Assembly: GCF_022682305.1 (NCBI RefSeq)
Contig: NZ_CP093528.1
Location: forward strand, 1,191,501 to 1,255,500
Direction of reading: 5' to 3'
Source: Shinella zoogloeoides
Lineage (GTDB): Bacteria > Pseudomonadota > Alphaproteobacteria > Rhizobiales > Rhizobiaceae
Length of the DNA stretch: 64,000 bases
Positions 55,947 through 64,000 of the stretch are shown here, piece after piece. The notes beneath the pieces were generated by a model. That model had not been told where the DNA came from. It made no database searches and was given only the letters and a program-made list of their open reading frames with translations. The translations under genes were made by a program, and so were the position numbers. The number at the start of each line of letters is the position of its first letter. Positions within the stretch are counted from its first letter, which is position 1.

Positions 55947-57217
55947 TCCGCGTCGTCGCCCACATCCGTGCGGCCGAAGCGCAGGCGTTGCAGCAGCGCG
56001 TAGAGGCGCGGGTTTCGCTTGATGAAACGCTTGGCGGCGGCTTTCGCCCGGTGTGCGCCGGCCGCTATCCGGCCGGTCGCCGTGACCGGCCACAGGAGAT
56101 CGTGCTGCGCCGTCTCGATCCTGCACCACGACCGCTTGTAGGGCTGGTCGCCGATGCCGAAATCGAAGAGGCGCGCACCTTCCGCGCACAGCTTCTCGAT
56201 CGCAAGGTGAAACAGGAAATCGCCCGGGCTGGCATCGGCTGCGACGCCGTCGTCGATGGAGCCGAACTGGCAGATCACGTGATCGCCCTTGCGCGAGAGG
56301 CCGGTGACGGCGGCGATATGTCCGGCCTGCGCGCCGGAAAGTCTCAGGGCGTGCAGGCGGAGCGGATAGTCGGCGCCGGAGGCCGGGGTGACGGCGAGCC
56401 TGCGAAAGAAGGCGCGCGTCTCCTCGCCGCGAAACACGTCCGGCAGACCCATCGCTTTGAACCGTGCTGCCTTCTGGCTGAAGAAGACGTCGAGCAATGC
56501 GAGCGCTTCCTCCGGGGAGGTCGCCACAACATGCTCATAGCCGCCGGCCTCCGTGAGCCGCCGTTCGGAATTGCGCGCCCTCTTGCGCCGCCGCTTGGCG
56601 TTGAGCTGCGCCAGCGTCTTCTCGAAATCCTCGAAGAGCGCAAGCTGGAAGGCGGCGTTCTGGTTCAGCACGGCGGGCAGGTCCGCGAACGGGTTCCGCT
56701 CGCCGCGCCAGTCGAGCGGCATCTTTTCCAGCAGAAGAAGATCGAAGGACCGGGCAAGGTCTCCGCGCGCCCGTTCCAGCGCCTCGCGTAGCTGCGCCCC
56801 GCTTCCCGGAGCGCGGAATTCATCGGTATGGAGGCCGGTATTGATGTTGCTGAAGTCCGTCGCAAGCAGGCGGGCGACGCGCAGCGGGCCGCGGCGCACG
56901 ATCTCCAGCGGCAGGATGAACTGGCTGCGCCCTTCGCTGACGCCCTCGATGATCATGAGGTCGCAGGCATGGGCCTGCGTCCATGCCCGGCACCAGTCGT
57001 AGCTCTGGTGAAGCGAGATGGAGGCGCCGGCCTCCATGGCGCGCCAGCGCTCGGCAAGCGGCTCCATCTGCGTGTGAAGGCGCAGGGTCAGCGGTGCGGC
57101 TGGCACATGCGGACAGTCGCCGGCCTCCCGCGAAGCGGGATCGGCAAGCGCGCACTCGGACGCCTCGATCTGCAACTGCATCAATCCCGACCCTTGCCCA
57201 GCCAGCGGCCGTGTCAT
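55943..57217 (-). CDS. GNAT-fold (BioF2-like) acyltransferase of the polysaccharide cluster
   Basis: A protein of 424 residues. The N-terminal part (HQSYDWCRAWTQAH) and the C-terminal acetyltransferase_6 / BioF2-like domain (KRRRKRARNSERRL, GLPDVFRGEETRAFFRRL, FDFGIGDQPYKRSWCR) are typical of proteins in exopolysaccharide loci and often called CelD/GNAT. It would use acyl-CoA to modify a sugar or precursor. Its stop codon and that of the convergent Wzc gene overlap in the palindrome CTAG (55943-55946). Start may be 57217 or 57181. Confidence 0.86.
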   Translation of the reverse strand: MTRPLAGQGSGLMQLQIEASECALADPASREAGDCPHVPAAPLTLRLHTQMEPLAERWRAMEAGASISLHQSYDWCRAWTQAHACDLMIIEGVSEGRSQFILPLEIVRRGPLRVARLLATDFSNINTGLHTDEFRAPGSGAQLREALERARGDLARSFDLLLLEKMPLDWRGERNPFADLPAVLNQNAAFQLALFEDFEKTLAQLNAKRRRKRARNSERRLTEAGGYEHVVATSPEEALALLDVFFSQKAARFKAMGLPDVFRGEETRAFFRRLAVTPASGADYPLRLHALRLSGAQAGHIAAVTGLSRKGDHVICQFGSIDDGVAADASPGDFLFHLAIEKLCAEGARLFDFGIGDQPYKRSWCRIETAQHDLLWPVTATGRIAAGAHRAKAAAKRFIKRNPRLYALLQRLRFGRTDVGDDAD

Positions 57218-57325
57218 CGCGGCACGACGATAGAGGCCGGGCCTGCAGAATGGTTTAAAGGCCGGCGATGGCCGGCCTGCGGCCCGGTGAATTCGGCCGG
57301 TGCGGTTAGCGGTTTCCTAACGCCG

Positions 57326-57544
57326 CTATTGGCCGCCCGGCTTGCCGGGCTTTTCCATCCACTTGATGATCAGCATCGCCGGCAGGATCCAGAGCAGGCC
57401 CGTAGCCGCGAAATAGAGGAGATGGATATACCAGGGCGAGGCCCCGAGCGTGGCGGAGGCGACGGTGGTCGCGACCAGCGCGTAGACGAGCACGAGGATG
57501 ATGATCAGTACCGTACCGATCAGTTTTCTGAGGCGAGGGGGCAT
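57326..57544 (-). CDS. DUF2842 membrane protein
   Basis: A protein of 72 residues: [18 protein letters not shown] and a second helix pair ([21 protein letters not shown]), end [12 protein letters not shown]. The ATG at 57544 gives the normal family start; a TTG at 57562 is also in frame. DUF2842 is alphaproteobacterial and of unknown function. It is divergent from ctaA (245 bp between), a conserved pairing. Confidence 0.9.
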   Translation of the reverse strand: MPPRLRKLIGTVLIIILVLVYALVATTVASATLGASPWYIHLLYFAATGLLWILPAMLIIKWMEKPGKPGGQ

Positions 57545-57789
57545 TGTCGGTCTTTCGGTCAATATGGGCGGTCAATACGGGCGGTAAATACGGCGATAAG
57601 CATGGGAGGGCAGGGCCGCGACGGCATGCCGCAAAGGTTCGGACCTTGTTTTGCACGGGCCGCTCGGGCAAATCAACGCTGGAGCAATCCGGGCAAGCCC
57701 TCTGCGAGCGGTTTTCCGCCAGGATTCCATGCAAAGGATTTGACCGGAACGGCGGCGCGCCCGCCGCTCCGGTGACAGGAGCCGCCAGA

Positions 57790-58881
57790 ATGAGCGCCAT
57801 GACCGCGACCGCATACCGCAGGGATCACGACACGGACAGGATCGACCGCAACCGCCGGCAGGTGCGCCGCTGGCTGGGCTTCGTGCTGTTCACGCTGTTC
57901 GTGCTGGTGCTGGTCGGCGGCGCGACGCGGCTGACCGATTCCGGCCTCTCCATTACCCAGTGGAAACCGATCCACGGCGTCATTCCGCCGCTCACCGCCG
58001 CGGAATGGCAGGAGGAATTCGATCTCTACAAGCGCATTCCGCAATACGAGCAGATCAACAAGGGCATGACCGTCGACGAGTTCAAGACGATCTTCTGGTG
58101 GGAATGGGCGCATCGCCTGATCGCCCGCTCCATCGGCTTCGTCTTCGCCATGCCGCTTGCCTTCTTCTGGCTGACGGGCCGGATCGAGAGGAAGCTGCGC
58201 TGGCCGCTCGTCGGGCTGCTGGCACTCGGCGGCTTCCAGGGCTTCATCGGCTGGTGGATGGTCTCCTCGGGGCTTGCCGAGCGGGTTTCGGTCAGCCAGT
58301 ACAGGCTTGCCACCCATCTCACCATCGCCTGTCTGATCTTCGCCCTGACGGCCTGGCTGATGCGGGCGCTGTCGCCGCACAGCGACGATGCCCCGCCGAC
58401 GGACGGCTCGCGCCGCATGGCCGGCATCATCGCCTGCATGGCGATCTTCCAGATCTATCTCGGCGCGCTCGTCGCCGGCCTCGATGCGGGCCTCAGCTAC
58501 AACACTTGGCCGCTGATGGACGGCGCCGTCGTGCCGGGCGGCCTCTTCCTGCAGCAGCCTTGGTGGATCAATCTCTTCGAGAACCCGAAGACCGTGCAGT
58601 TCGTCCACCGCGTCGGCGCCTATGTGCTCTTCACGCTCGCGCTCACCCACATGATCGCCTCGCTGCGCGCGGCTCCCCGAACGACGCATGCCCGCCGCTC
58701 CCTCGTGCTCTTCGCGCTCGTCTGTCTCCAGGCGACCATCGGCATCCTGACGCTGGTCTGGCAGGTCCCGCTCACCTGGGCGCTTGCCCACCAGGGCGGC
58801 GCGCTGGTCGTGCTCGGCTTCGCCGTCGCCCATTGGCGCGGGTTCTACGGCGAGTATCCGCGGGAGATCGCGGACGGCTGA
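57790..58881 (+). CDS. ctaA: Heme A synthase (COX15/CtaA)
   Basis: A protein of 363 residues from the ATG at 57790 (or 57799), with eight membrane helices. The haem-ligand His regions are present: [31 protein letters not shown] and [11 protein letters not shown]. The [18 protein letters not shown] start is diagnostic for the COX15 type. It oxidises haem O to haem A for cytochrome aa3 oxidase. It ends four bases before the convergent kinase gene. Confidence 0.96.
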   Translation: MSAMTATAYRRDHDTDRIDRNRRQVRRWLGFVLFTLFVLVLVGGATRLTDSGLSITQWKPIHGVIPPLTAAEWQEEFDLYKRIPQYEQINKGMTVDEFKTIFWWEWAHRLIARSIGFVFAMPLAFFWLTGRIERKLRWPLVGLLALGGFQGFIGWWMVSSGLAERVSVSQYRLATHLTIACLIFALTAWLMRALSPHSDDAPPTDGSRRMAGIIACMAIFQIYLGALVAGLDAGLSYNTWPLMDGAVVPGGLFLQQPWWINLFENPKTVQFVHRVGAYVLFTLALTHMIASLRAAPRTTHARRSLVLFALVCLQATIGILTLVWQVPLTWALAHQGGALVVLGFAVAHWRGFYGEYPREIADG

Positions 58882-58885
58882 TCCG

Positions 58886-59728
58886 TCAAGCCTGCTTGAG
58901 GACGCTGCGGACGGCGGCGACAACGGCAAGCTCGTTGTCGCGCTCCTCCACGCTGCCGTCTTCTTCGTGCCATGCGGCGGACAGGCAGCCATAGGCGAAG
59001 GCGTAGCGAAGGATCGTGCGGATGTCGCGGCCGAGCGTCTCGGCGAAAATGCCGGCCATCGCGGCGATCCGCTCCTCGTTCCGTGTCAGGTCGAAACGGT
59101 CGAGCGGATTGGAGAACATGTTGGCGACGTCGAGCGCCGCATCGCCGATCAGTCCCGCCGGATCGATGATCAACCAGCCGCGTGGGCCGTGGACGATGTT
59201 TTCGTGGTGCAGGTCGCCATGCAGCGGCTTGATATCCCGCTGGTCGGCGATCAGCGCGTCGGCGACAGCCGCTGCTTCCACATAGGGACTTACACGGCTT
59301 TCCCTGCGGTCCTGCTCGGCTTTGCTGAACAGGCTGGCAAAATAGCGCGGTAGCGGCAGCAGGCTCGCGGGTGGCGGCGTCTGTGAAGGATGGTGATATG
59401 CCCGCAGGACCTCGGCGGCGATGCGGGTCGCGTCATCGTCGCCTTGGGTTTCCAGGTGATCGCGCAGCGTCGTCTTGCCGGCGTGCTCCATCAGCAGCAT
59501 GTCGTCCGAGCGGGCAAGCAGCCTTACGCAGCCGAAGCCGTTTCTCCAGGCCAGAAAATCCGCGCCACGCAGGCTGTCTTCCAGGACTTTTGGCTTCAGG
59601 TGCTTGACGACCGCGCTCGTGCCGTCTGAAAGCGCCACTTCATAGATGCTTCCGGCGGCGGTATCGGCAAGCGGCCGGGCGCTTTCGATCCGCCATTCAA
59701 CGGGGAAGGACGGTAATCCGGCCTTCAT
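58886..59728 (-). CDS. Aminoglycoside 6-phosphotransferase / hydroxyurea-kinase-family protein
   Basis: A protein of 280 residues with a kinase-like fold. The catalytic loop is [11 protein letters not shown] (D and N in place), followed by the Mg site [10 protein letters not shown]; the ATP Lys is in AVVKHLKP. This is the APH(6)/StrB-HUR group (phosphorylation of streptomycin or hydroxyurea), but chromosomal members near argC are usually not proven resistance genes and the natural substrate is unknown. The start ATG overlaps the argC stop by four bases (ATGA), so it is co-translated with argC. Confidence 0.87.
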   Translation of the reverse strand: MKAGLPSFPVEWRIESARPLADTAAGSIYEVALSDGTSAVVKHLKPKVLEDSLRGADFLAWRNGFGCVRLLARSDDMLLMEHAGKTTLRDHLETQGDDDATRIAAEVLRAYHHPSQTPPPASLLPLPRYFASLFSKAEQDRRESRVSPYVEAAAVADALIADQRDIKPLHGDLHHENIVHGPRGWLIIDPAGLIGDAALDVANMFSNPLDRFDLTRNEERIAAMAGIFAETLGRDIRTILRYAFAYGCLSAAWHEEDGSVEERDNELAVVAAVRSVLKQA

Positions 59729-60657
59729 CCCTTCAGCATCAGGTCCATGTTCTGAACCGCCGCGCCGGACGCGCCCTTGCCGAGATTGTCGAGCAGGGCG
59801 ACGAGGTTGACATGCGGCGCGCCGGCGGTGCCGAAGACATAGAGCTTCATGCGGTCCGTATCGGCCAGTTCCACGGCGTTGACGCGGGCGAGGTTCGCGC
59901 TTTCCTTGAGATCGACGACCTCGACGATATCCTGTCCGGCATAGTGCTCGGCCAGCGCCTCATGGATCGCACCGAGAGAGGCGTGATCGTTGAGATCGGC
60001 GAGATAGAGCGGCACCTGCACGATCATGCCCTGCGCGAACTTGCCGACGGAGGGCGAGAAGAGGGGCGCGCGCGCCAGCAGGCCGTGAACCTGCATTTCC
60101 GGCACGTGCTTGTGCTTGAGCGGCAGGCCGTAGAGGAAGTGCGGCGCGTCGATATGCTCGGGATGGTCGGCATTCTCCATCTGAGCGATCATCTGCTTGC
60201 CGCCACCGGTATAGCCCGAGACGGCATTGACCGTGACTGGATAGTCCTCCGGCAGGATGCCGGCGAGGCGCAGCGGCCGCAGGAGGCCGATGGCTCCCGT
60301 CGGATAGCAGCCGGGATTGGCGACGTAGCGGGCACTCGCGATCTTCTTCGGCTGCTCGCGGTCCATCTCGGCAAAGCCATACGCCCAGTCCGGATCGACG
60401 CGGTGCGCGGTCGAGGTGTCGATGATCCGCACCTGGTTGTTGCCGGAAACCATGGCGACGGCTTCCTTCGCGGCATCATCCGGCAGGCAGAGGATCGCGA
60501 CGTCGGCACTGTTCAGCAGGTCTTCGCGCATCTGCGCATTGCGGCGCTCGGCTTCGGGAATGGAGAGCAGCTCGACATCGCTGCGGCCGGCCATGCGCGT
60601 GCGGATCTGCAGGCCCGTCGTGCCGTGTTCGCCATCGATGAAGATCTTCGGTTTCAT
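59725..60657 (-). CDS. argC: N-acetyl-gamma-glutamyl-phosphate reductase, type 2
   Basis: A protein of 310 residues from [15 protein letters not shown] at 60657, the short type 2 form. Catalytic Cys117 in NPGCYPT, NADP site in [10 protein letters not shown], and His in KHKHVPE. It performs the third step of arginine synthesis. The in-frame extension to 60738 is not conserved. In relatives argC lies beside speB and rpsI; here a frameshifted membrane gene is inserted between. Confidence 0.96.
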   Translation of the reverse strand: MKPKIFIDGEHGTTGLQIRTRMAGRSDVELLSIPEAERRNAQMREDLLNSADVAILCLPDDAAKEAVAMVSGNNQVRIIDTSTAHRVDPDWAYGFAEMDREQPKKIASARYVANPGCYPTGAIGLLRPLRLAGILPEDYPVTVNAVSGYTGGGKQMIAQMENADHPEHIDAPHFLYGLPLKHKHVPEMQVHGLLARAPLFSPSVGKFAQGMIVQVPLYLADLNDHASLGAIHEALAEHYAGQDIVEVVDLKESANLARVNAVELADTDRMKLYVFGTAGAPHVNLVALLDNLGKGASGAAVQNMDLMLKG

Positions 60658-60788
60658 CTGCTGTCCATTTCCGTCGAGGTGGTGTCGTGTGGGCGGCCTG
60701 CACGCGCATCCAGGCGCACTGCAAAAGCTTCCTCCCACGCTATAGCCCCGGCTCCGGCCGCTTTCAATGCCGCCGCCGCATTTACCAG

Positions 60789-60829
60789 TTTCATGAAAGT
60801 TATGTGACGGCGCATACCATCGGTGGTAT
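60789..60829. promoter_or_regulatory. Two palindromes upstream of the frameshifted gene
   Basis: TTTCATGAAA (60789-60798, perfect) and ATACCA-TCGG-TGGTAT (60814-60829). They lie 48-88 bases before the ATG at 60877 and may be regulator sites; neither is a terminator. Confidence 0.35.
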
Positions 60830-60876
60830 TTCCGGCAAAGGTTCCATCCCGCCGATGCAGACAGGGAAGTATCGTA

Positions 60877-62552
60877 ATGAAAGTCATCCGCCGCTTCGCC
60901 GGTATTCTAGTTCACCCTGCGGCGGTATTTGTACTGGCAATCGCATTCGCAGGCATGCTTCGCTATCTTGACAAGCGCGGAGCCTATCTGCCATACACGG
61001 CGGCCGTGACGCTGACGCTTGCGGCAATGGCTTATATTGCTTCCAGGCGGCCGATTTTCTCGCTCTATACTGCTGGCGCCGTGACCTTGCTGATCGGGAT
61101 TGCCTCCAAGGTGAAATTCGACCTCAAGGGCTTTGCGCTTCACTACTACGATCTCGTCTTTACCGGTGGAGACACGAGCGCTCTCGACTTCCTCGTCCGG
61201 AATTATGGCTATATCCTCTATATCGGGCTGGCGCTGATCGGCGTGGCGGTGGCGCTTCTTGCCGTTGTCTTCCTCGGCGACAGGCCGCGCGCGCCCCGCT
61301 TCCTGTGGCGAGTGGGCCTGGTGCCGGCCTGTGTGGGGCTGGCAATTTTGCTCTTCCCGAAGGCGACGCCTGAAAACCAGGGCTTCATGCCATTTATCGA
61401 TGGATACAATGCGTCTGCATTCTATTTCTCGTTCGCGGACTTCGATCCGATGGGCAGGAAAGTGAAGCTGGCGGACCATCTCAAGGGAGATATCGGCGAA
61501 AGCCTTTCGGGTGCCGCAGACTGTGGCGTTGGGCAAAAGCCGGACGTCATGCTCGTACTCAGCGAAAGCCAGGCGGATCGGCCATCTTCCCGGAACTTGG
61601 CTTGCCGGAGGATTTCCGCGCGCTCTTCGCCTCCGACGATGGCAAGGTACGCCCGCTCTCGGTCGAAATTTTCGGAGGCGGCACCTGGGCTACAAACTTT
61701 TCGGTGCTGACCGGCCTTTCCCCGACCGATTTCAGTTGGCAGTCGCACTATGTGACGGAACTGATGGAGAACCGTATACGCGGCGCCCTGCCGGAAATGC
61801 TCGCGGCCTGCGGCTACCGCACAGTCACGATCATGCCGATGTTCCAGCAGTTCGTGAACGAAGGGGATTTTCTCCGCTCCATCGGGGTTCAGGAGGTTTA
61901 CGATGCCGCGGCGCTCGGGCTTGCCGGCGTGGGGAACCTCACGGAGGACAGCACCTATTACGACTTTGCCGAAAAACTCATCGCCAAGCATCGGGCGACG
62001 GACCGAAGGCCGCTTTTCCTGGCGATCCAGACCATGTTCGCGCACGGGCCTTACGATGCCGCGCCGGATACGCGGGATGCCGGCCTCAAGGCGTTCTCGG
62101 ATGATCCGCAGGTCGACAACTATCTGCGCCGCGTTCATGCCGCACGCGTCCAGCTTCATCGCTTCCTCGCCGAACGTCAGGCGGAGCCGGGACCACGCGG
62201 GACGGTGCTGCTTGAATATGGCGACCATCAGCCGATTGCGACCAAGCCCTTGCTGGAACAGCGCGGCGACCTTCGCCTCGCCGACCTGACGTCGCCGGCC
62301 TATCGCACCTTCCTGTCGATCCATGCGTTCGAAACGCCCGTGAACAAGCATCTTTTCGACAAGCCGATGGCGACCGGCTTCCTGGCCGCGACCCTGGTCG
62401 AGGCTGCCGGTCTACCGAGTTCGCCCTTGATGCGCAGCCTGGCGGAGCTTCGAAGGGCCTGCGGCGGCAAGTATCACGATTGTCCGCAGCGAGAGCTTGT
62501 CGACGCGAATCTCACGATGCGCGCCAATGGCGGCCTGCTCAAGCTCGACTGA
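60877..62552 (+). pseudogene. Membrane alkaline-phosphatase-superfamily (LTA synthase/sulfatase-like) gene with one frameshift
   Basis: Frame 1 from the ATG at 60877 (MKVIRRFAG) encodes four or five membrane helices and reaches PDVMLVLSESQAD. After base 61577 the homologous reading continues in another frame (AIFPELGLPEDF) to the stop at 62552. GCGGATCGGCC lacks one base compared with the expected GCGGATCCGGCC, so about one C is missing near 61578. Rejoined, it is about 558 residues: metal Glu in SES, nucleophile Thr in GGTWATNFSVLTGLS, HGPYD, and EYGDHQP. It may be a true pseudogene or a sequencing error. Confidence 0.82.
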
Positions 62553-62570
62553 TGCTGCGGGGCCTTGCCG

Positions 62571-63524
62571 TCAGCGGCGCTCCGCCAGCTTTTCGGCGTG
62601 CAGGCCCAGCATGTACATGGCGATGTTGGAGCCGGCGATGGCGGTGATGTCCGCATGGTCGTAGGCGGGGGCCACCTCGACCACGTCGGAGCCGACGATG
62701 CTGAGGGCACCGAGCTTGCGCAGGACCGAGAGGATGCGCGCGCTGGACGGGCCGCCGGAGACCGGCGTGCCGGTTCCGGGGGCGAAGGCCGGGTCGAGGC
62801 AGTCGATGTCGAAGGTGAGGTAGGTCGCCCGGTCGCCGACATGGCGGATGATCGTGTCGGCGATCTCGGCTGCGCTCATTTCCTCGACGTCGTAGCCATA
62901 AAGAATGCGGATGCCGCAATCTTCCGGCGCATGGGTGCGAATGCCGATCTGGATCGAGCTTTCAGCGTCGATCAGCCCCTCGCGCACGGCGGTGCCGACG
63001 AAGGAACCGTGGTCGATGCGGCCCTTCTCGTCCGCCCAGGTGTCCTGGTGGGCGTCGAACTGCACGAGGGAGAGGGGGCCGTATTTTTCCGCATGGGCGC
63101 GCAGCAGCGGCAGCGTGATGAAATGGTCGCCGCCCAGCGTCAGCATGTAGGCGCCGGACTTCAGAATCTTCTTCGCCTCGCGCTCGATGGTGCCGGGCGT
63201 CTTCTGGTGGTTGCCGTAGTCGAGCAGGCAGTCGCCGTAGTCGATGACGGCCATGTCCTCGAAAAGATCGCGTTCGAAGGGATATTGCGGATCGTTGTCC
63301 ATGATCGCCGAGGCGCGGCGGATGGCCTGCGGTCCGAAGCGCGTGCCGGGACGGTTGGAGGTCGCGGCATCGAAGGGAATGCCCCAGACGACCGCGTCGA
63401 CATCCTTCAGGACCTTGGTGTAGCGGCGGCGCATGAAGGAGAGGATGCCGGCATGGGTCGGGTCCGAGGCCGCGCTCTTCAGCGTCTTGGCGGTGATGGC
63501 GTGGTCGATCGTCTTGTTGGCCAT
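62571..63524 (-). CDS. speB: Agmatinase / ureohydrolase-family enzyme
   Basis: A protein of 317 residues from the ATG at 63524, with GGAGGGA upstream; an extension to 63560 is not needed. Binuclear Mn ligands: H in LGGDHFIT, D/H/D in DAHQD and D/D in DIDCLDPAFAPGTGTP. It hydrolyses agmatine to putrescine and urea, or a related guanidino compound; the family alone does not fix the substrate. It is convergent with the frameshifted gene (18-base gap) and lies after rpsI, as in other rhizobia. Confidence 0.92.
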   Translation of the reverse strand: MANKTIDHAITAKTLKSAASDPTHAGILSFMRRRYTKVLKDVDAVVWGIPFDAATSNRPGTRFGPQAIRRASAIMDNDPQYPFERDLFEDMAVIDYGDCLLDYGNHQKTPGTIEREAKKILKSGAYMLTLGGDHFITLPLLRAHAEKYGPLSLVQFDAHQDTWADEKGRIDHGSFVGTAVREGLIDAESSIQIGIRTHAPEDCGIRILYGYDVEEMSAAEIADTIIRHVGDRATYLTFDIDCLDPAFAPGTGTPVSGGPSSARILSVLRKLGALSIVGSDVVEVAPAYDHADITAIAGSNIAMYMLGLHAEKLAERR

Positions 63525-63591
63525 GAAAGTCCCTCCGAAGTGTGGCGGGACGTTCGCCAATCGCGATGCTTAAGGCAAGAGGTTTGTTGAT

Positions 63592-63627
63592 CCCAAAAAG
63601 AAAAGGCCGGGGCGAACCCCGGCCTTT
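63592..63627 (-). terminator. Intrinsic terminator of rpsI
   Basis: On the minus strand AAAGGCCGGGG-TTCG-CCCCGGCCTTT, then TCTTTTT. It separates the rplM-rpsI type operon from speB. Confidence 0.93.
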
Positions 63628-63652
63628 CCTGAAGAACAAGTCTTCCGAGCGA

Positions 63653-64000
63653 TTAACGCTTGGAGAACTGGAACGAACGGCGGGCCTTGGCCTTGCCGTA
63701 CTTCTTGCGTTCGACGACGCGCGAGTCGCGGGTCAGGAAGCCGCCCTTCTTCAGAACCGTGCGCAGGCCCGGTTCGAAGTAGGTGAGCGCCTTGGAGATG
63801 CCGTGACGAACGGCACCGGCCTGGCCGGAAAGGCCGCCGCCGGCGACGGTGGCGTCGATGTCGAACTGGCCGTCACGGGCAGCCGCGACGATCGGCTGCT
63901 GCAGGATCATCTGCAGGACCGGGCGTGCGAAGTAGGCTTCGAACGACTTGCCGTTGACGGTGATCTTGCCGGAGCCCGGCTTGACCCACACGCGGGCAAC
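63653..64000 (-). CDS. rpsI: 30S ribosomal protein S9, C-terminal 115 residues (runs off the right edge)
   Basis: The frame is open to base 64000 (begins [11 protein letters not shown]); the start lies beyond the window. S9 features: [58 protein letters not shown] by parts, and the tail RSFQFSKR whose terminal Lys-Arg reaches the P-site tRNA. rplM would be expected further upstream. A strong terminator follows the stop. Confidence 0.98.
   Translation of the reverse strand, partial: VARVWVKPGSGKITVNGKSFEAYFARPVLQMILQQPIVAAARDGQFDIDATVAGGGLSGQAGAVRHGISKALTYFEPGLRTVLKKGGFLTRDSRVVERKKYGKAKARRSFQFSKR

Noticed and set aside
58886..59728. Acquired streptomycin-resistance gene
   Set aside because: The kinase is co-translated with argC in a core operon, with normal composition and no mobile element nearby; a housekeeping role is more likely.
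61570..61590. Programmed frameshift in the gene at 60877-62552
   Set aside because: There is no slippery run such as A AAA AAG or a stop codon at the junction; a simple one-base loss explains it.

Overview
The window is about 64 kb of GC-rich chromosome from an alphaproteobacterium of the order Rhizobiales, most likely family Rhizobiaceae (Ensifer/Sinorhizobium, Rhizobium, Agrobacterium or Shinella type). The evidence is the gene content and order (ndk, moaE-moaD-pgsA-uvrC, parC, arginyltransferase, hemB, ldtR-ldtP, glyA-nrdR-rib-nusB, hppA, bamE, plsX-fabH-ihfA, argC-speB-rpsI), a Mg-type HemB metal site, and short palindromic intergenic repeats of the kind scattered through rhizobial genomes. 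Nearly all genes look like vertically inherited core genome. I see no prophage, transposase, CRISPR array or integrase.

Layout. 1-10.7 kb: ABC-F ATPase (cut by the left edge), a GGDEF protein with no catalytic residues, DinB and GST proteins, ndk, a CGNR-type regulator divergent from an orphan LivH-like permease across a strong palindrome, moaE-moaD-pgsA, and an SDR-uvrC pair. 10.7-24.4 kb: a 25-kDa-type outer membrane protein, GST, RNase T2, rlmJ, a molybdopterin oxidoreductase, a Nudix hydrolase, aspS, creD, an unrecognised exported protein, parC and a 41-codon small gene. 24.4-42.2 kb: EamA transporter, arginyltransferase, RDD protein, hemB, the LdtR regulator and its L,D-transpeptidase LdtP, a toxin-antitoxin pair, glyA-nrdR-ribD-ribE, an intact membrane GGDEF protein lying between ribE and ribH-nusB, an MFS transporter, the membrane pyrophosphatase hppA, and bamE. 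42.4-47.7 kb: cytochrome bc1 chaperone, DUF177, plsX-fabH-ihfA, a MerR regulator, a probable minus-strand small RNA, tRNA-Pro(GGG) and a GlsB-type membrane protein.

47.7-57.2 kb holds a surface polysaccharide cluster: two GT4 glycosyltransferases, a Wzy/O-antigen-ligase-type polymerase, an undecaprenyl-phosphate sugar-1-phosphate transferase and a Wza-type exporter on the minus strand, with a divergent Wzc-like chain-length protein and a BioF2/GNAT-type protein. Gene set and position near argC match the unipolar polysaccharide (upp/uxs1-type) loci of Agrobacterium and Sinorhizobium as I remember them; that assignment is inference. The Wzc homologue has lost its kinase motifs and no flippase gene is present. 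57.3-64 kb: DUF2842, heme A synthase, a small-molecule kinase, argC, a membrane alkaline-phosphatase-superfamily gene broken by one frameshift, a ureohydrolase, and the 3' end of rpsI.

I did not find an obvious new multi-gene system. The best leads are the 28-bp palindrome at 5470-5497, the minus-strand RNA at about 46863-47000, the kinase-dead Wzc and flippase-less cluster, the possibly leaderless toxin gene at 31367, the frameshifted gene at 60877-62552, and the unlisted small gene at 24274-24399.
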